DNA of 64,000 bases from Bacillus alkalisoli (GCF_002797415.1 NZ_KZ454944.1:1258665-1322664); one strand, 5' to 3'; counted from the stretch's first letter, positions 55,669 through 63,892 are shown. Notes: a model not told the origin generated them from the letters alone. Numbers and translations: made by a program.

Positions 55669-56340
55669 ATGAATAGACATTTATTTTTATTTGGGGGAGG
55701 ACCTCCGTTTAGTTTAAAGTTTGCAGAACGTTTTGTTCATCTAGTAAAAGAAAAAGAAGGACCAGTCTCTATTCTGTGTTTAGAAAGAGAAGGATGGAAA
55801 GACTACATGCCTAAATATACACAAGCTTTAGAAGAATATGGCTTTGCAGACTTTCGCTATATACCATTACCTACTACTCCTGTAAGAGATGTCATCCATT
55901 GTTTATCTGAAAGTGCCGGTATCATAATAGGTGGTGGTGACACAAATCGATATGCCGATTATATTGTAGATTCACCAATTTCGGATACGATAAGAAATCT
56001 ATATAAGCATGGGGTACCTGTTGCAGGCTTTTCTGCAGGAGCTCTTATTAGCCCAAAACTATGTGTTATCTCACCAAAGGATAATATACAAAAAGAATTC
56101 CAAGAACGAAAAGGACTAGGCTTAATTGATAATGTCTTAATCGCCGTTCATTTTTCTGAATGGGCGGATGAGGATCATTTACAAAATGCAGCTAGTAAGT
56201 TAAGTGGTTATGATTTTTATGGAATCGATGAAAAAAATGGTATGTACTGCCTAAATGAGCATATAAAAGAGTTAGATGGAAACGGTGTTTATCGGTTAGA
56301 TGGAAAAGAAATCAAGAATATAGCAAACTCAAATATATAG
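55669..56340 (+). CDS. Peptidase S51 (dipeptidase E / cyanophycinase-like)
   Basis: 223 residues with the class I glutamine-amidotransferase-like fold: FLFGGGPPFSLKFAERF, IIIGGGDTNRYAD, and the nucleophile serine in VAGFSAGALI (about residue 121). It probably hydrolyses Asp-linked dipeptides or related amides. ATG 55669 follows GAAGGTG. No signal peptide, so cytosolic. Confidence 0.85.
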   Translation: MNRHLFLFGGGPPFSLKFAERFVHLVKEKEGPVSILCLEREGWKDYMPKYTQALEEYGFADFRYIPLPTTPVRDVIHCLSESAGIIIGGGDTNRYADYIVDSPISDTIRNLYKHGVPVAGFSAGALISPKLCVISPKDNIQKEFQERKGLGLIDNVLIAVHFSEWADEDHLQNAASKLSGYDFYGIDEKNGMYCLNEHIKELDGNGVYRLDGKEIKNIANSNI

Positions 56341-56412
56341 TGATTATTAAAAATCATTGCACCATGAAGGTGAATTTTGGTTGCTAATGAGTAACAACAT
56401 GGGGGAGAAGTA

Positions 56413-56895
56413 TTGAAAAAAAATATTACAAAAATATTGATCTTTTCTTTTATGATTGGAGCAATTTTTTTCATAGCTAACTACTTTTATATCAAAAGTG
56501 CGTATGCAAAACCATATGAAATGGTAGCTATGGTCGTTGAGGAAGCTAAAGACGATGCCACTAAGAGCTTATATGTGTTAACTGAAGAGGAGTGGTCTTT
56601 CGTGTCAGAAGAATCTGTTTTTAAAAATAATAGAGAGCCAATTGACTGGGAAGAAATTAAGTCATTTATAAATCATTGTGAAAAACCTAATCATTCATTA
56701 TCTATTTTGAGTGGGGATGCCACTTACGGAACAATGAAACATCAAAACAAAGAAGCCTATCAAGTAATTAGTATTACATGCTTGGAGTATAGCAAAGAGA
56801 CAAATCAGCATATTAGGTCGGTAGTTGTTCAACTTTTTGTAGAAAAAATAAAAGATTCTTGGAAAGTTGTAGGGAAACCTAAATCATTAAATTAA
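56413..56895 (+). CDS. Membrane-anchored hypothetical protein
   Basis: 160 residues: an N-terminal anchor or signal (about 8-30), then an acidic soluble domain with two Cys (about residues 89 and 122). TTG start behind GGGGGAG. No family recognised. It resembles the anchored proteins of the 38-52 kb region in design. Confidence 0.68.
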   Translation: MKKNITKILIFSFMIGAIFFIANYFYIKSAYAKPYEMVAMVVEEAKDDATKSLYVLTEEEWSFVSEESVFKNNREPIDWEEIKSFINHCEKPNHSLSILSGDATYGTMKHQNKEAYQVISITCLEYSKETNQHIRSVVVQLFVEKIKDSWKVVGKPKSLN

Positions 56896-56904
56896 GTGAG
56901 TCCG

Positions 56905-56945
56905 TTTCATAATGTATGATTACAAAACGAAAAACGAATTATAAG
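56905..56945 (+). repeat. About 122-bp AT-rich repeat, partial copy D
   Basis: TTTCATAATGTATGATTACA and ACGAAAAACGAAT reproduce the left third of copies B and C, including the AAGTGAGT seen before copy B. The right part is absent. Confidence 0.6.
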
Positions 56946-56948
56946 AAT

Positions 56949-56996
56949 AAAAATAAGAGGTAGCGAAGGAAGAATCCTTAACTACCTCTTATTTTC
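56949..56996. terminator. Bidirectional terminator before the AGCS gene end
   Basis: AAAATAAGAGGTAG pairs with CTACCTCTTATTTT around a 16-nt loop that itself contains GGA/TCC pairing. Confidence 0.8.
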
Positions 56997-58416
56997 ATGC
57001 AACTTTCTTTTCTTTTTTCTTTTCTTCCCAAGCTTCCGTATTTTTTATCCCTAATTTTAATGGATTGAATGTCGGATTTAACCCAAGCTTGCGCTGTTCT
57101 TGGTAATCCTTCAACACTTTTATTGCCACACTACCTAACAAAGCAAGTCCGACTAAGTTAATAACCGTCATCAAAGCCATGAATAAATCAGCAAGCTCCC
57201 AAACAAAACCTAGACCTGCAACAGCTCCTAATATTACAAATCCCATTGTTGCAAGGCGGTAAACATTCAGAATGGCTTTGTTGTCTTTAATAAATTGTAT
57301 ATTTGTTTCTCCATAATAATAGCTTCCGATAATAGAACTAAATGCAAATAAGAATATCGCTATGGCAATAAAGATACTTGCCCATGAACCAATTTGTTCG
57401 CTTAACGATGCTTGTAATAAGTTAATTCCTTCATAAGTTCCAGCGTTATAAATATCGGTTGATACAAGAATGATGAACGCTGTTGCTGTACAAACAACCA
57501 TTGTATCAAGATATACTCCTAATGTCTGGATGAAGCCTTGTTTAGCTGGGTGTGAAACGTGAGCAGTTGCCGCGGCGTTTGGGGCACTACCCATACCTGC
57601 TTCATTCGAAAATAGTCCACGACGTACACCGTGCATAATGGCTGCACCAATTCCACCACCGACAGCTTGTTCAAATCCAAATGCACTAGAAACGATTAAT
57701 GAAAGTACAGCAGGTAATTGAGAAATATTCAATACTAGAACAATAAGTGCGATTATTATATAAAGTACGGCCATAATAGGAACGACTACACTCGTAAAGT
57801 TAGCAATTCGGTGAATTCCACCAAAAATAACAGCACCAGATAAAATAGCTAAAACAATACCTGTTATAACTGTATTAAATCCAAATGCACTTTCAAATGC
57901 TGCAGAAATCGTATTACTTTGTACAGAGTTGAAAATTAGTCCGAATGTTAAGGCAATTAAAACGGCAAAAATAACACCAAGCCATTTTTTGTTTAAGCCT
58001 TTGGAAATATAGTAGGCAGGTCCACCACGGAACGTACCAGGCTTTTCTTGATCTTTTACTTTATATACTTGTGCTAATGTACTTTCAATAAAGCTTGTAG
58101 CACCACCAAGCAAGCCGACAATCCACATCCAAAATACCGCACCAGGTCCCCCTAAAGTAATGGCAACCGCAACGCCAGCTAGATTACCTGTACCAATTCT
58201 TGTAGCAGAACCAATACAAAACGATTTAAAAGCAGAAATAGGTTTTTCATCTGATTTACTTTCGGGTGTTTTTTCAAATACGACTCTCGACATTTCTTTT
58301 AAATATCTAAATTGAATGAAACCTGTCTTCCACGTAAAATAAACACCAATTCCTAATAGTCCATAAATGACGACATAAGACCATAGAAAGTTATTGAAGA
58401 AATCTATGATGAACAT
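56995..58416 (-). CDS. Sodium:alanine/glycine symporter, AGCS family
   Basis: 473 residues with about eleven membrane helices. The family signature RIGTGNLAGVAVAITLGGPGAVFWMW lies near residues 72-97, then GGPAYYISKGL and RRGLFSNEAGMGSAPNAAATA near 265. It imports alanine or glycine with Na+. The C-terminal tail is basic (EEKKKEKK). It starts at ATG 58416 behind AGAGGAGG and stands alone. Confidence 0.93.
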   Translation of the reverse strand: MFIIDFFNNFLWSYVVIYGLLGIGVYFTWKTGFIQFRYLKEMSRVVFEKTPESKSDEKPISAFKSFCIGSATRIGTGNLAGVAVAITLGGPGAVFWMWIVGLLGGATSFIESTLAQVYKVKDQEKPGTFRGGPAYYISKGLNKKWLGVIFAVLIALTFGLIFNSVQSNTISAAFESAFGFNTVITGIVLAILSGAVIFGGIHRIANFTSVVVPIMAVLYIIIALIVLVLNISQLPAVLSLIVSSAFGFEQAVGGGIGAAIMHGVRRGLFSNEAGMGSAPNAAATAHVSHPAKQGFIQTLGVYLDTMVVCTATAFIILVSTDIYNAGTYEGINLLQASLSEQIGSWASIFIAIAIFLFAFSSIIGSYYYGETNIQFIKDNKAILNVYRLATMGFVILGAVAGLGFVWELADLFMALMTVINLVGLALLGSVAIKVLKDYQEQRKLGLNPTFNPLKLGIKNTEAWEEKKKEKKVA

Positions 58417-58652
58417 GGTCTTCCTCCTCTAATCCGAATTATTTGAAAATTTAAAGTTATACACCATTATAATGAAATTGAAAGATAAATCAACAAAAAA
58501 CCTCCAATAACGACATATTTCGACCTTCTAAATAAATTCGTAATCTAAGTTGGTTACTTGCTATAAAAGGGATCATCGAATAATGATTGGTAATCGGAAT
58601 GGAAAAAATTTTTTAGTACAAATTATGAAGGAGGATACAAAATAGGAGGTCA

Positions 58653-58769
58653 ATGATGACGAAAAATTCAACGAAACAAAGTGAAAAAGATAAAAATAAT
58701 AAAAAGGGATACAATCAATCCCAAAAGCCATTGCCTCAGCCAAAAGATTATGAGGAAATCGAATATTAA
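58653..58769 (+). CDS. Small hydrophilic Lys/Gln-rich protein
   Basis: 38 codons behind AGGAGGT. The low-complexity charged sequence (KNSTKQSEKDKNNKKGYNQS, then QKPLPQPKDYEEIEY) suggests an intrinsically unfolded protein, as seen in minor small acid-soluble or YuzL-like spore proteins, but no family is certain. Two ATGs (58653 and 58656). Followed by its own terminator. Confidence 0.6.
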   Translation: MMTKNSTKQSEKDKNNKKGYNQSQKPLPQPKDYEEIEY

Positions 58770-58773
58770 AATA

Positions 58774-58816
58774 AGTTCTCGGTATATCTTTAATGGTGTA
58801 CCGAGAATCTTTTTGT
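58774..58816 (+). terminator. Terminator after the small hydrophilic protein
   Basis: TTCTCGGTA pairs with TACCGAGAA, followed by a T-rich stretch. Confidence 0.85.
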
Positions 58817-58825
58817 TTAAAAAGT

Positions 58826-58855
58826 TTGAAAATTCTTATGTTTTTCTATTATAAT
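58826..58855 (+). promoter_or_regulatory. Candidate sigma-A promoter of pepF
   Basis: TTGAAA (58826-58831), an 18-nt spacer and TATAAT (58850-58855), about 55 nt before the start. Confidence 0.65.
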
Positions 58856-58910
58856 AAGTTTATGAAATACTTCGATTTTCGAAATATAAGTTAGGAAGGG
58901 GAAACTAAAT

Positions 58911-60710
58911 ATGAGTAAAACATTGTTACGACCTGAAGTGCCTGTAGAACAAACGTGGAACTTAATTGATTTATTCTCAACAGAAAATGAGTGGGAGGAT
59001 GCATTAAACGCTATTCATAATGATCTAGTTTCCGTTACCAAGTATAAAGGTCAGTTACATGATAATGCACATACATTATTAAATTGCTTACTTGCAAGAG
59101 ACGAGCTAACGGAACGAGTAATGAGAGTCATGACATATGCTTCGTTACGTCAATCCGAAGATGGCACAAATCCTGAAAATCAAGCAAACGCATCACGTGT
59201 TTCTTCTATGATTTCTAACGTCAGTGCGAGTCTTTCATTCATAGAGTCTGAAATACTTCAAATGGATGATCAAAAGATTAAGAGCTTTATAGACGAGGAA
59301 GAGGGATTAGTAGAATTTAAAAATACACTTTTTACTCTTCTAGAAAAACAACCTCATAAACTGTCACCAGAAGCGGAAGAAGTATTATCTGCATTTGGAG
59401 AGGTTCTCGAAGCACCATACTTGATTTATTTACGAAGCAAAACGTCAGATCTGCAATTTAGTTCTTTCACGACCGATGATGGTACGGAGCACGAACTAAC
59501 ATTCAATTCGTTCCCAAAATACGAAGGATCTGCCAATGCTGAAATAAGAAGAAAAGCGTATGATTCTTTTATTAAAACACTTAAGCAATACAAAAATACA
59601 TATGCCGCTACATATGCGACAGAAGTGAAAAAGCAAGTAGTAGAAGCTAGATTACGGAAGTACGATACAGTTACAGACATGCTGTTACACGACCAACAAG
59701 TAACGAAAGAGATGTATCACAATCAACTAGATACCATTCAACAAGAGCTAGCGCCTCATATGCGCAAATACGCAAAATTAAAGCAACGTGTTTTAGGTTT
59801 AGAAAAAATGCACTTTTGTGACTTGAAAGCACCACTCGATCCTGAATTTAATCCCGAAATTTCTTATGAAGAAGCGTCTAAAGTCGTTTTAGAATCATTA
59901 CAAGTAATGGGCGATGAGTATATGGAGATTATGCAAAAAGGATTAAGTGAACGCTGGGTAGACCTTGCCGATAATGTTGGGAAAGGTTCAGGGGCATTTT
60001 GTTCTAGCCCATATGGCGCACATCCATATATCTTAATGACATGGCATAACTCGATGAGAGATGCATTTACACTGACACATGAACTAGGACATGCGGGCCA
60101 CTTTAGTTTAGCGGGTCGATATCAACGTATTTCCAATACACGTCCTTCTAGATACTTTGTAGAAGCTCCATCCACGATGAACGAAATGTTATTAAGTCAG
60201 CACATTTTAGCGCAATCAAAGGATGAACAAATGCGCAGGTGGGTTATTTTACAATCATTAGGAACGTATTATCATAACTTTGTTACACATATTTTAGAAG
60301 GGGAACTTCAACGCCGTATTTACGAATTAGCGGATAATGGTACTCCTATTACTGCTAAAGTATTATGCGAGCAAAAGTTAGAGTTGTTGTCTAATTTCTG
60401 GGGAGATGCAGTCGAGTTAGACGAAGGTGCAGGATTAACATGGATGCGACAGCCACATTATTACATGGGGCTTTACCCGTATACGTATTCAGCCGGATTA
60501 ACTGCATCTACAGCTGCCGCGAAGAAGATTCAAGAAGAAGGACAGCCTGCTGTTGATCGCTGGCTTCAATCATTAAAAGCAGGTGGCACATTAAAGCCAC
60601 TAGAGCTTATGCAGCTAGCTGGAGTAGATATGTCTACACCAGAGCCAATTAAAGAAGCAGTTGCATATGTAGGACATTTAGTTGACGAATTAGAGAAGAG
60701 TTTTTCATAA
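58911..60710 (+). CDS. pepF: Oligoendopeptidase F (M3 family)
   Basis: 599 residues, the usual PepF length. Zinc motif HELGH in LTHELGHAGHF (about 392), with the third ligand Glu in VEAPSTMNEMLL, and the FCSSPYGAHPYILM region. Degrades oligopeptides of about 5-20 residues in the cytosol; family members can hydrolyse signal peptides and quorum peptides. AGGAAGGGGA precedes the ATG. A terminator follows. Confidence 0.95.
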   Translation: MSKTLLRPEVPVEQTWNLIDLFSTENEWEDALNAIHNDLVSVTKYKGQLHDNAHTLLNCLLARDELTERVMRVMTYASLRQSEDGTNPENQANASRVSSMISNVSASLSFIESEILQMDDQKIKSFIDEEEGLVEFKNTLFTLLEKQPHKLSPEAEEVLSAFGEVLEAPYLIYLRSKTSDLQFSSFTTDDGTEHELTFNSFPKYEGSANAEIRRKAYDSFIKTLKQYKNTYAATYATEVKKQVVEARLRKYDTVTDMLLHDQQVTKEMYHNQLDTIQQELAPHMRKYAKLKQRVLGLEKMHFCDLKAPLDPEFNPEISYEEASKVVLESLQVMGDEYMEIMQKGLSERWVDLADNVGKGSGAFCSSPYGAHPYILMTWHNSMRDAFTLTHELGHAGHFSLAGRYQRISNTRPSRYFVEAPSTMNEMLLSQHILAQSKDEQMRRWVILQSLGTYYHNFVTHILEGELQRRIYELADNGTPITAKVLCEQKLELLSNFWGDAVELDEGAGLTWMRQPHYYMGLYPYTYSAGLTASTAAAKKIQEEGQPAVDRWLQSLKAGGTLKPLELMQLAGVDMSTPEPIKEAVAYVGHLVDELEKSFS

Positions 60711-60713
60711 AAA

Positions 60714-60757
60714 TAAAAACACAGGGACAGCCATTACGGCTTTTTCCTGTGTTTTTC
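60714..60757. terminator. Bidirectional terminator after pepF
   Basis: AAAACACAGGGA pairs with TCCTGTGTTTTT around a GCC-containing inner hairpin. It also ends the leftward small gene. Confidence 0.85.
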
Positions 60758-60948
60758 TACTTATACTTCCTCTCACTTGATGAATCATTCTTCGTTTTAT
60801 GCTTCTTTTTTTCGTTTTGTTGTTCTATTTTTAAATCTTCTAATGGTATCGGATCAACGTGTTGTTGATTTTCATATTTCTCATAAAGACTTTCTTTTTC
60901 AGTAGGATATTGTTCTGGATGATCTCTAGTAACTTTTTTTTCTCTCAA
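60757..60948 (-). CDS. Small hydrophilic hypothetical protein
   Basis: 63 residues, highly charged (MREKKVTRDHPEQYPTEKES ... EKKKHKTKNDSSSERKYK), with no membrane segment. TTG 60948 follows AGAGGTG by about 7 nt; a GTG three codons upstream overlaps that site. Unknown function; possibly unstructured. Confidence 0.6.
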   Translation of the reverse strand: MREKKVTRDHPEQYPTEKESLYEKYENQQHVDPIPLEDLKIEQQNEKKKHKTKNDSSSERKYK

Positions 60949-61069
60949 ACTAATCACCTCTTATAAACTTGTTTACCTTCTTAGAGACATTTTTAAACAT
61001 ATGGTTAAAATTACAACCTTACGTATCTACTAATATATGTTAAAGTAATGGTAACGAGGTGATAGAAAC

Positions 61070-61309
61070 ATGAAGACGTTAAAAGCTAAAATGACAGATT
61101 ACACAAGATATTCGATGATTTTACTTGCAGTTAGTGTGTTTTTATATATTGGAGTTGCATTCCAACATGCTGGAAAAGAAGCTTATCAAGTTTTCTCCAT
61201 GATGGGTGTAACAGTATTATTCTTAACTCTTTCTTTTGTTTTCATCTACAAAGCTAGAAAAATTAAAAAACAACTTCAAGAGCAAGATGAAAAAGACCTT
61301 TCTAAATAA
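61070..61309 (+). CDS. YrhC-like small membrane protein
   Basis: 79 residues with two membrane helices (about 15-32 and 42-60) and a basic, charged tail (KARKIKKQLQEQDEKD). KAKMTDYTRYSMILLAVSVFLYIG resembles B. subtilis YrhC, which there follows mccB; here it lies 24 kb away. ATG follows GAGGTG. The terminator overlaps its stop. Confidence 0.65.
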   Translation: MKTLKAKMTDYTRYSMILLAVSVFLYIGVAFQHAGKEAYQVFSMMGVTVLFLTLSFVFIYKARKIKKQLQEQDEKDLSK

Positions 61310-61325
61310 AGAGAGGTCTTTTTTG
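61289..61325 (+). terminator. Terminator overlapping the YrhC-like gene end
   Basis: AAAAAGACCTTTCT pairs with AGAGAGGTCTTTTTT; the stop codon lies in the loop. Confidence 0.85.
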
Positions 61326-61379
61326 TCGGAAAAATAAAGACAGCTTGCGAAATTAATCTCAAACTGTTTTTTAACTATA

Positions 61380-61970
61380 TTATTCAGTATCATTTTCCGG
61401 ATAGAATCCATCATCTTGCACGTAGTTTTCTATACTCCAAATCCCAATACCCTCATTTTTCGCTTCTTCTTGTATAGCCAGAAAATTATCTACATACCTA
61501 GTGTTAGGAGGGAAAATATAGGCAACGCGTGCGAGGCCATTTCGTAGTAATTCTTCTTGCACACTCTCCCCATCTACATATAAGTAAGCTAATATTCTTC
61601 CATAACGATCACGTTCACTTACATCCAACTCTAACTCCACTTCTCCACCTTTTAACATATCTTCAACAAACTTCGTCGCTTCTTCACCAAAAGGTTGAGG
61701 TTCTTCATAATTTCCATGGTTCATCTCTGGAGTATCTATTAACAGGAAACGAATACGTTCTTCTGTGCCATTGATTTCAACTCTTATAGTATCCCCGTCA
61801 ATTACTCTAGTTACAGGTACTGTAATTCTATTGTATTCCTGTTCACTTTTTTCTTCTTCTTTGTTAAAGGCTGACTCGAAATGTTCACTATCAGTAATGA
61901 AATTACTTGCATTGCAACCTGATAAAAATAGGGTAAAACTTAGAAGTAATACAGTTACAAATTTATTCAT
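61380..61970 (-). CDS. Thermonuclease-family lipoprotein (SNase)
   Basis: 196 residues. Lipobox LSGC (Cys18) after a signal sequence, then a linker and the staphylococcal nuclease domain: VTRVIDGDTIRVEI (Ca2+ Asp), RIRFLLIDTPEMNH (catalytic Arg), and SERDRYGRILAYLYVDG (Glu and second Arg). A calcium-dependent surface nuclease for DNA or RNA. ATG 61970 follows GTGGGA; a TTG six codons upstream is less likely. Confidence 0.9.
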   Translation of the reverse strand: MNKFVTVLLLSFTLFLSGCNASNFITDSEHFESAFNKEEEKSEQEYNRITVPVTRVIDGDTIRVEINGTEERIRFLLIDTPEMNHGNYEEPQPFGEEATKFVEDMLKGGEVELELDVSERDRYGRILAYLYVDGESVQEELLRNGLARVAYIFPPNTRYVDNFLAIQEEAKNEGIGIWSIENYVQDDGFYPENDTE

Positions 61971-62183
61971 GTTAGTCCCACTTTCCAAGCAAAATCTACC
62001 CTATTATAACACTAAATTCTTTATTTCAATGACAAAATAGCCTTTTTCTAAAAAAGGAGAAAACTCACTTGAGCTTCTCACAAAATGGCCACATTTCCTT
62101 AACTTTTTGTTCATAATTGCCCCGTAAAAATTGGTAATTTCCATCTATACTATAAGTATAAACAGTCGAAAAGAGGGATGAAC

Positions 62184-62273
62184 ATGTTCGCAGTCGTATT
62201 AGGAATGACTTTAGCGTTAACAGTAATGTTCGTAATTGGATCTGAACTAAGCACAGAAGAAGTAGAAATGTAA
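62184..62273 (+). CDS. 29-residue single-helix membrane peptide
   Basis: MFAVVLGMTLALTVMFVIG (one hydrophobic helix) followed by an acidic tail SELSTEEVEM. AGAGGG lies 6 nt upstream of ATG 62184; a terminator follows at once. Small proteins of this kind are common in Bacillus; function unknown. Confidence 0.5.
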   Translation: MFAVVLGMTLALTVMFVIGSELSTEEVEM

Positions 62274-62307
62274 AAAACTAGGCTGAAAGCGGCCTAGTTT
62301 TTTATTT
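62274..62307. terminator. Terminator shared by the 29-aa peptide gene and the PlcR-like gene
   Basis: AAAAACTAGGC pairs with GCCTAGTTTTTT around TGAAAGCG. The regulator's TAG stop lies in the right arm. Confidence 0.85.
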
Positions 62308-63181
62308 GGAGCCCATTAATTTTTGACTTGATGTACGAAATGAAATTTGAGTTGTTGTTTTGTAGTTCAAAAACAGTAATTGCCTTATTATAATAAGTTA
62401 CAGATGTATCAAATTCTTTAAGGAAATCATAGTTATAACCAATGTGGTAGTAAAGTGATCCTAGAAGATATAAGCTATTATTATTAATACACCATTCAAT
62501 ACCTTCTCTACTAATGGAAATAGCTTTATTATAATCTAGGTTTTTTGTTAAGGTTCTTGCAGTATTATATAGGATTTTTGTCTTTATTGAGTAATCATGC
62601 ATAAATGGAAGTTTATTAAAATGATTATATGCTATATTAAATTTATCTAATGCTTTTTCATACTCCCCTGTTTCAGAGTAAATAATAGCCATACTATTTA
62701 TTATTTCTATTTCTCTTTCCCCGATAAGTTTGTTTGTCATCTTTGTTAGCTCTAGTGCCTCTTCAAGTAACCTCATTGCATTTTTCTTATCTTTTTTCAT
62801 ATGAAAAATACATATACCTTCATTCCACAAGAGAAATTGCAGGTTATTCCTATTATTCACAAATAAAGGATTCTTCTTCTCGCCTTCAATTATATTATAT
62901 ACTTCTGTATAATTATAAGAGTTCAATCCTTTTCTAACCTGGTCTTTTAAACTCTTCACATATTCAAGGTGTGGGATGGTTGCTAATTCGTAAAAATAGT
63001 TTACGTCCACACCTAATTTTTCTGCAATAAAATATAATGTATTCGCTAACGGATAAACTTCACCTTTTTCTATTTTACTGATTTGTGATTGAGTGCATAT
63101 TCCATCACTTAGTTCAGATTGTGAAATGCCTAATTCTTGTCTTATATTTTTTATTTCTTTACCAATTACTGTAAAATCCAT
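62294..63181 (-). CDS. PlcR-like quorum-sensing transcriptional regulator (RRNPP family)
   Basis: 295 residues. An XRE-type helix-turn-helix at about 7-60 (IGKEIKNIRQELGISQSELS, QISKIEKGEVYP) is followed by a linker helix and a C-terminal array of TPR-like units (GEYEKALDKFNIAYNHF, DYNKAISISREGIEWC, FDTSVTYYNKAITVF). The order of motifs and the GEVYPLANTLYFIAEKLGV ... YFYE stretch parallel PlcR of the B. cereus group (285 residues). PlcR binds PapR-derived heptapeptides in its TPR groove and activates secreted-protein genes. ATG 63181 follows AGGAAG by 8 nt; a GTG three codons upstream touches that site. The divergent gene at 63392 encodes a PapR-like peptide. Confidence 0.88.
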   Translation of the reverse strand: MDFTVIGKEIKNIRQELGISQSELSDGICTQSQISKIEKGEVYPLANTLYFIAEKLGVDVNYFYELATIPHLEYVKSLKDQVRKGLNSYNYTEVYNIIEGEKKNPLFVNNRNNLQFLLWNEGICIFHMKKDKKNAMRLLEEALELTKMTNKLIGEREIEIINSMAIIYSETGEYEKALDKFNIAYNHFNKLPFMHDYSIKTKILYNTARTLTKNLDYNKAISISREGIEWCINNNSLYLLGSLYYHIGYNYDFLKEFDTSVTYYNKAITVFELQNNNSNFISYIKSKINGLQIKN

Positions 63182-63343
63182 AATCGTCACTTCCTATTAA
63201 TTATTCCTAGAGTTATAAAATGATATGAAAACAGGAGATAATGAGAGAGAATTAAGTGTTAGTCATCTAAAATAGCTGAAAATGACCGAAGAAACTTTTT
63301 TTAATATAGTGTATTATTCCTATTAAGAAAGATTTTAAAAATT

Positions 63344-63363
63344 TTAATATATTATAATATTAA
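63344..63363 (+). promoter_or_regulatory. Promoter -10 region of the peptide gene inside an inverted repeat
   Basis: TTAATATATTATAATATTAA has perfect 7-bp arms, TTAATAT and ATATTAA. TATAAT at 63353-63358 serves as -10. No -35 match is present at 17 nt, as expected for an activator-dependent promoter. Upstream, GTCAT (63262-63266) and ATGAC (63282-63286) form a further short inverted repeat. No exact TATGNAN4TNCATA (PlcR box) was found. Confidence 0.45.
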
Positions 63364-63391
63364 TTTACCAAATTAGGAGGATGATTTCAAA

Positions 63392-63511
63392 ATGAAAAAA
63401 CTTATCTTAACTACATTAATCGTTACTTTCGCTTTATTAGGTGCAAATGCAGTAAGTGCAGAATTACCACCACAACATTCTATTGCTAAAGAATTACCGC
63501 CACAACATTAA
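63392..63511 (+). CDS. PapR-like secreted signalling pro-peptide with two ELPPQH units
   Basis: 39 residues. The N-terminal signal (MKKLILTTLIVTFALLG) ends at an A-x-A type site, VSA, before Glu24. The rest reads ELPPQHSIAKELPPQH, so AELPPQH and KELPPQH occur 10 residues apart and the second is the exact C-terminus. PapR signals such as ADLPFEF and SDLPFEH share the acidic-Leu-Pro core and C-terminal placement. AGGAGG lies 11 nt upstream. It probably leaves through Sec, is processed outside, re-enters by an oligopeptide permease and binds the regulator encoded divergently. Not reported by typical length-limited gene calls. Confidence 0.8.
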   Translation: MKKLILTTLIVTFALLGANAVSAELPPQHSIAKELPPQH

Positions 63512-63528
63512 TTTATAGGAGGCCTAAC

Positions 63529-63759
63529 ATGACTAGTACGAAAACGTCCAAATTTACATGCTTCTGGTTTATGGTCGTGGATCGCGAGCAAAAAGGTTGC
63601 AAACAATACCGAGTTGCCCAGCTTATAGACTACAAAAATAAATCTTCAAAAGAAGTTGCAAAATGGTTTGAGACGTTGTTTCAAGAGTACAGTGTCATTA
63701 AGGCGGGCAAGGGAACCATTCCTAATCAATTTAAGGGATTTCCTTACATTAATTACTAA
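63529..63759 (+). CDS. Unrecognised 76-residue protein after the signal peptide gene
   Basis: Starts at ATG 63529 behind AGGAGG (6 nt), 17 nt after the peptide gene, so the two share a transcript. The sequence opens MTSTKTSKFTCFWFMVVDRE, is basic and aromatic-rich, has two Cys (about 11 and 24), and ends QFKGFPYINY. It has no clear signal peptide or membrane helix. No family recognised. By position it is a candidate output or immunity/regulatory factor of the quorum system. Confidence 0.75.
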   Translation: MTSTKTSKFTCFWFMVVDREQKGCKQYRVAQLIDYKNKSSKEVAKWFETLFQEYSVIKAGKGTIPNQFKGFPYINY

Positions 63760-63787
63760 ATCTCTCCAAAACTGGAGAGATTTTTTC
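63758..63787 (+). terminator. Terminator of the peptide operon
   Basis: AAATCTCTCC pairs perfectly with GGAGAGATTT around AAAACT, followed by TTTT. It closes the 63392-63759 unit. Confidence 0.92.
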
Positions 63788-63892
63788 TTTAAGAAAATTG
63801 TATCATTACTATACTAATAAAACATATATGTCATTCGGCTTATATTATCCCAATATTTTGAAAATAATAGGGTATATTATATTATTATAATT

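Noticed and set aside
63182-63391. Classical PlcR box TATGNAN4TNCATA in the regulator-peptide intergenic region
   Set aside because: Read by eye on both strands, no sequence meets the pattern, so a different operator must be used if the system works as proposed.
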